This document shows, one piece after another, positions 62,200 to 64,000 of a stretch of DNA of 64,000 nt (within the stretch, counting starts at the first letter, position 1; each line of letters begins with the position of its first letter). The notes below the pieces were generated by a model. It was given only the letters and a program-made list of their open reading frames with translations. It did no database searches and was not told where the DNA came from. A program made the translations under genes and the position numbers. The DNA is from Kitasatospora sp. NBC_00315 (GTDB taxonomy: Bacteria; Actinomycetota; Actinomycetes; Streptomycetales; Streptomycetaceae). The stretch covers positions 1,612,001-1,676,000 of the forward strand of contig NZ_CP108025.1 in assembly GCF_041435095.1 (NCBI RefSeq), given 5' to 3'.

Positions 62200-64000
62200 A
62201 TGAGACTGCACCAGCTGACGGTCACCGCCTTCGGCCCGTTCGCCGGCACCGAGCGGGTCGACTTCGACGCGCTCTCCTCCGGTGGCCTGTTCCTGCTGCG
62301 CGGTGCCACCGGCGCCGGCAAGAGCAGCGTGCTGGACGCCGTCTGCTACGCGCTCTACGGCGAGGTACCGGGGGCCCGGAGCACCAACCGGCTGCGCAGC
62401 GACCACGCCGACCCGCTGCGGCTGACCGAGGTCCGGCTGGAGCTGACGCTCGGCGGGCGGCGGCTGGAGATCACCCGGCTGCCCGAGCAACTGCGGCCGA
62501 AGAAGACCAAGGGCGGCGGTCTGACCAAGGAGCGGGCCCAGACCCTGCTGCGCGAGTGGACCACCGACACCGGCGACGGCGCCCCCGGCTGGCGGGCCGG
62601 CAGCCGGTCCCACCAGGAGACCGGCGAGGAGATCCACCGGCTGATCGGGATGAGCCGCGAGCAGTTCTGCCAGGTGGTCCTGCTGCCGCAGGGCGACTTC
62701 GCACGCTTCCTGCGGGCCGATGCCGGCCAGCGCGCCGAGCTGCTCGGCCGTCTGTTCGACACCCGCCGGTTCGGCCAGGTCGAGTCGTGGCTGGCCGATC
62801 ACCGCAGGTCCCAGGAGAGCGCGGTCCTGGCCGGGCGCCGCCGCCTGCGCGACCTCGTCGGACGGGCGGAGCAGGCGGCCGGCCCGGCCGCCGAGCCCGC
62901 CGCCGCCTGGGTGCCGGCCGAGGAGGCGGCCTCGGCCGTCGCCGACGACCTCTCCTCCGGAGTGCTCTCCTGGGCGGCGATCCTGCGCAGCGGCGCGGCC
63001 GAGCAGCTCGCGGTGGCCGACGCGGCGCTGGCGGGCGCCGAGGAGGTCCACCAGCGGGCCGAGCAGCTGGTCGCGGAGACGGACGCCCTGGCGGAGCGCC
63101 AGCACCGGCACCGGGAGGCGGCGCAGCGGGCGGCCCGGCTCGCCGAGAACGAGGCCGACCGGGCCGCGGACCGCAGGCGGCTCGCGGCGGCCCAGGCGGC
63201 CGTCGGCGTGGAGGCCGTGCTGCGGCTGCGCGACGCGGCCGAGGAGGCCCACGAGGCCGCCCGACGCGAGGAGCACCGGCACCGCGGGGAGCTGGCCCGG
63301 TTCCCCGCCGGGGCCCCCGGCGCGGGCCCCGCGCTCGCGCACGCGGAGGCGGCGGAGCTGGCGGAGGCGGAGCTGCGGCTGCGCGCCGAGGTGGTGCGGC
63401 TGGAGGCGGCCGGCGCGGAGGAGCGGCGCTGCGCGGCGCTGGACCGCGAACGGTCGGGGCTGGAGGCGGAGCTGCGAGGCGCCGACGAACTGGCCGAGGA
63501 GGCCGGCGACTGGCTGGCCGGGTTCGACGGGCGGCTGGCCGAGCTCCAGGAGGAGCAGTCCGCCGCCAGGTCCGCCGCGGCGAGGGTCGAGCAGCTGGAC
63601 GCCCAGCGGGACGGCGCCGTGGCCCGGCTCGCAGCCGCGCGCCGACGGGACGCGTTGCGGGCGTCGATCGACCGGGCCGGCCAGGAGCTGCACGGCCTTC
63701 GCGGCCGGGCGCTGGACGCCCGGGAGCACGGTCAGGACGTCCGGGAGCGCCGGCTGGCCGGTATGGCCGCCGAGCTGGCCGCGCGTCTGCGGACCGGTGA
63801 GCCCTGCCTGGTCTGCGGGTCGCCCGGGCACCCGGCGCCCGCCCGGCCCGTCGGCGGCCAGGTCGGTCCGGAGGACGAGGAGCGGGCGCGGGCCGCGCAG
63901 GCGCGGGCCGAGCAGGCCGTCGCGGCCGCCGACCAGGCCCTGGCCGCACTGTCGGTGCAGGCGGCGGAGGCGGCCGGCGCCGCCGGCGAGCAGGGCGCGG
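62200..64000 (+). CDS. sbcC: Nuclease SbcCD subunit C (partial, runs off the window)
   Basis: The ATPase/coiled-coil subunit of SbcCD. Present are the N-terminal Rad50-like ATPase half (MRLHQLTVTAFGPFAG, Walker A LLRGATGAGKSSVLDAVCYALYG at about 38 in parts, Q-loop QVVLLPQGDFARFLRA at about 150), then the first coiled-coil arm, rich in Ala/Glu/Arg, and the zinc-hook CLVCGSPGHP near residue 545. The returning arm and the C-terminal Walker B/signature lie beyond position 64000. AGGAG is nine bases before the ATG. The 154-base gap after sbcD contains no gene. Confidence 0.95.
   Translation, partial: MRLHQLTVTAFGPFAGTERVDFDALSSGGLFLLRGATGAGKSSVLDAVCYALYGEVPGARSTNRLRSDHADPLRLTEVRLELTLGGRRLEITRLPEQLRPKKTKGGGLTKERAQTLLREWTTDTGDGAPGWRAGSRSHQETGEEIHRLIGMSREQFCQVVLLPQGDFARFLRADAGQRAELLGRLFDTRRFGQVESWLADHRRSQESAVLAGRRRLRDLVGRAEQAAGPAAEPAAAWVPAEEAASAVADDLSSGVLSWAAILRSGAAEQLAVADAALAGAEEVHQRAEQLVAETDALAERQHRHREAAQRAARLAENEADRAADRRRLAAAQAAVGVEAVLRLRDAAEEAHEAARREEHRHRGELARFPAGAPGAGPALAHAEAAELAEAELRLRAEVVRLEAAGAEERRCAALDRERSGLEAELRGADELAEEAGDWLAGFDGRLAELQEEQSAARSAAARVEQLDAQRDGAVARLAAARRRDALRASIDRAGQELHGLRGRALDAREHGQDVRERRLAGMAAELAARLRTGEPCLVCGSPGHPAPARPVGGQVGPEDEERARAAQARAEQAVAAADQALAALSVQAAEAAGAAGEQGA

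Overview
The window is high-GC DNA of Streptomyces/Kitasatospora type: almost every gene has G or C in third codon positions, several starts are GTG, and the content is typical of the family (a CvnABCD conservon, a Tat-secreted amidase, a starch-binding amylase, SbcCD). A secreted ribonuclease here is very close to RNase Sa of Streptomyces (now Kitasatospora) aureofaciens, which points to that neighbourhood of the family. I saw no tRNA, rRNA, prophage, insertion sequence or CRISPR array.

Left part (about 0.1-20.3 kb): a purine/allantoin degradation island. It holds an IclR regulator, catalase, allantoicase, allantoinase, glycerate kinase, tartronate semialdehyde reductase and hydroxypyruvate isomerase on the minus strand. 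On the plus strand are OHCU decarboxylase, HIU hydrolase, urate oxidase, an NCS2 purine permease and 8-oxoguanine deaminase. Beyond a secreted amidase come a GGCT-fold small protein, malate synthase and a divergent AllR-type IclR regulator. Together they take urate to allantoin, allantoate and ureidoglycolate, then feed glyoxylate into malate or glycerate; catalase can remove the peroxide made by urate oxidase. Four promoter regions carry a TCAAC-N5-GTTGA-like element, and in three of them it overlaps the -35 box, so they look like one regulon under the AllR-type repressor.

Middle (20.5-32.5 kb): mixed secreted and housekeeping genes. These are a NUDIX hydrolase, a HAD phosphatase, RNase Sa, a 1150-residue alpha-amylase with three CBM25-like modules behind MalR-type CTTGCAG boxes, a CHRD protein, a membrane-anchored esterase, and a four-gene TetR / DUF4865 / carboxymuconolactone decarboxylase / phosphotriesterase operon whose operator overlaps the regulator start.

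Sulfur region (32.8-46.7 kb): the most interesting part. A seven-gene operon encodes a DszB-like sulfinate desulfinase (Cys-His-Arg triad visible), an Ssu-type lipoprotein, permease and ATPase, a second binding-protein-like gene without a signal peptide, an SsuD-like monooxygenase and an M20 amidohydrolase. A divergent IclR regulator flanks it. A separate CE1758-type flavin monooxygenase and an orphan paralogue of the binding lipoprotein lie on either side. Each of these three sulfur transcripts is preceded by a short, well-initiated reading frame of 20-35 codons ending in or containing clustered cysteine codons, with hairpins downstream. This looks like a cysteine-sensing attenuation network for organosulfur use.

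Right part (46.8-64 kb): a complete cvnABCD conservon, a long-chain acyl-CoA synthetase, a GNAT protein, a zinc-hand-like unknown protein, a secreted polysaccharide deacetylase, a secreted SGNH esterase, a VOC protein, a second NUDIX hydrolase, a repeat-rich unknown protein, and sbcD followed by sbcC, which runs off the right edge.

Several intergenic gaps carry short GC-rich tandem repeats, and one REP-like palindrome sits inside the malate synthase coding sequence.
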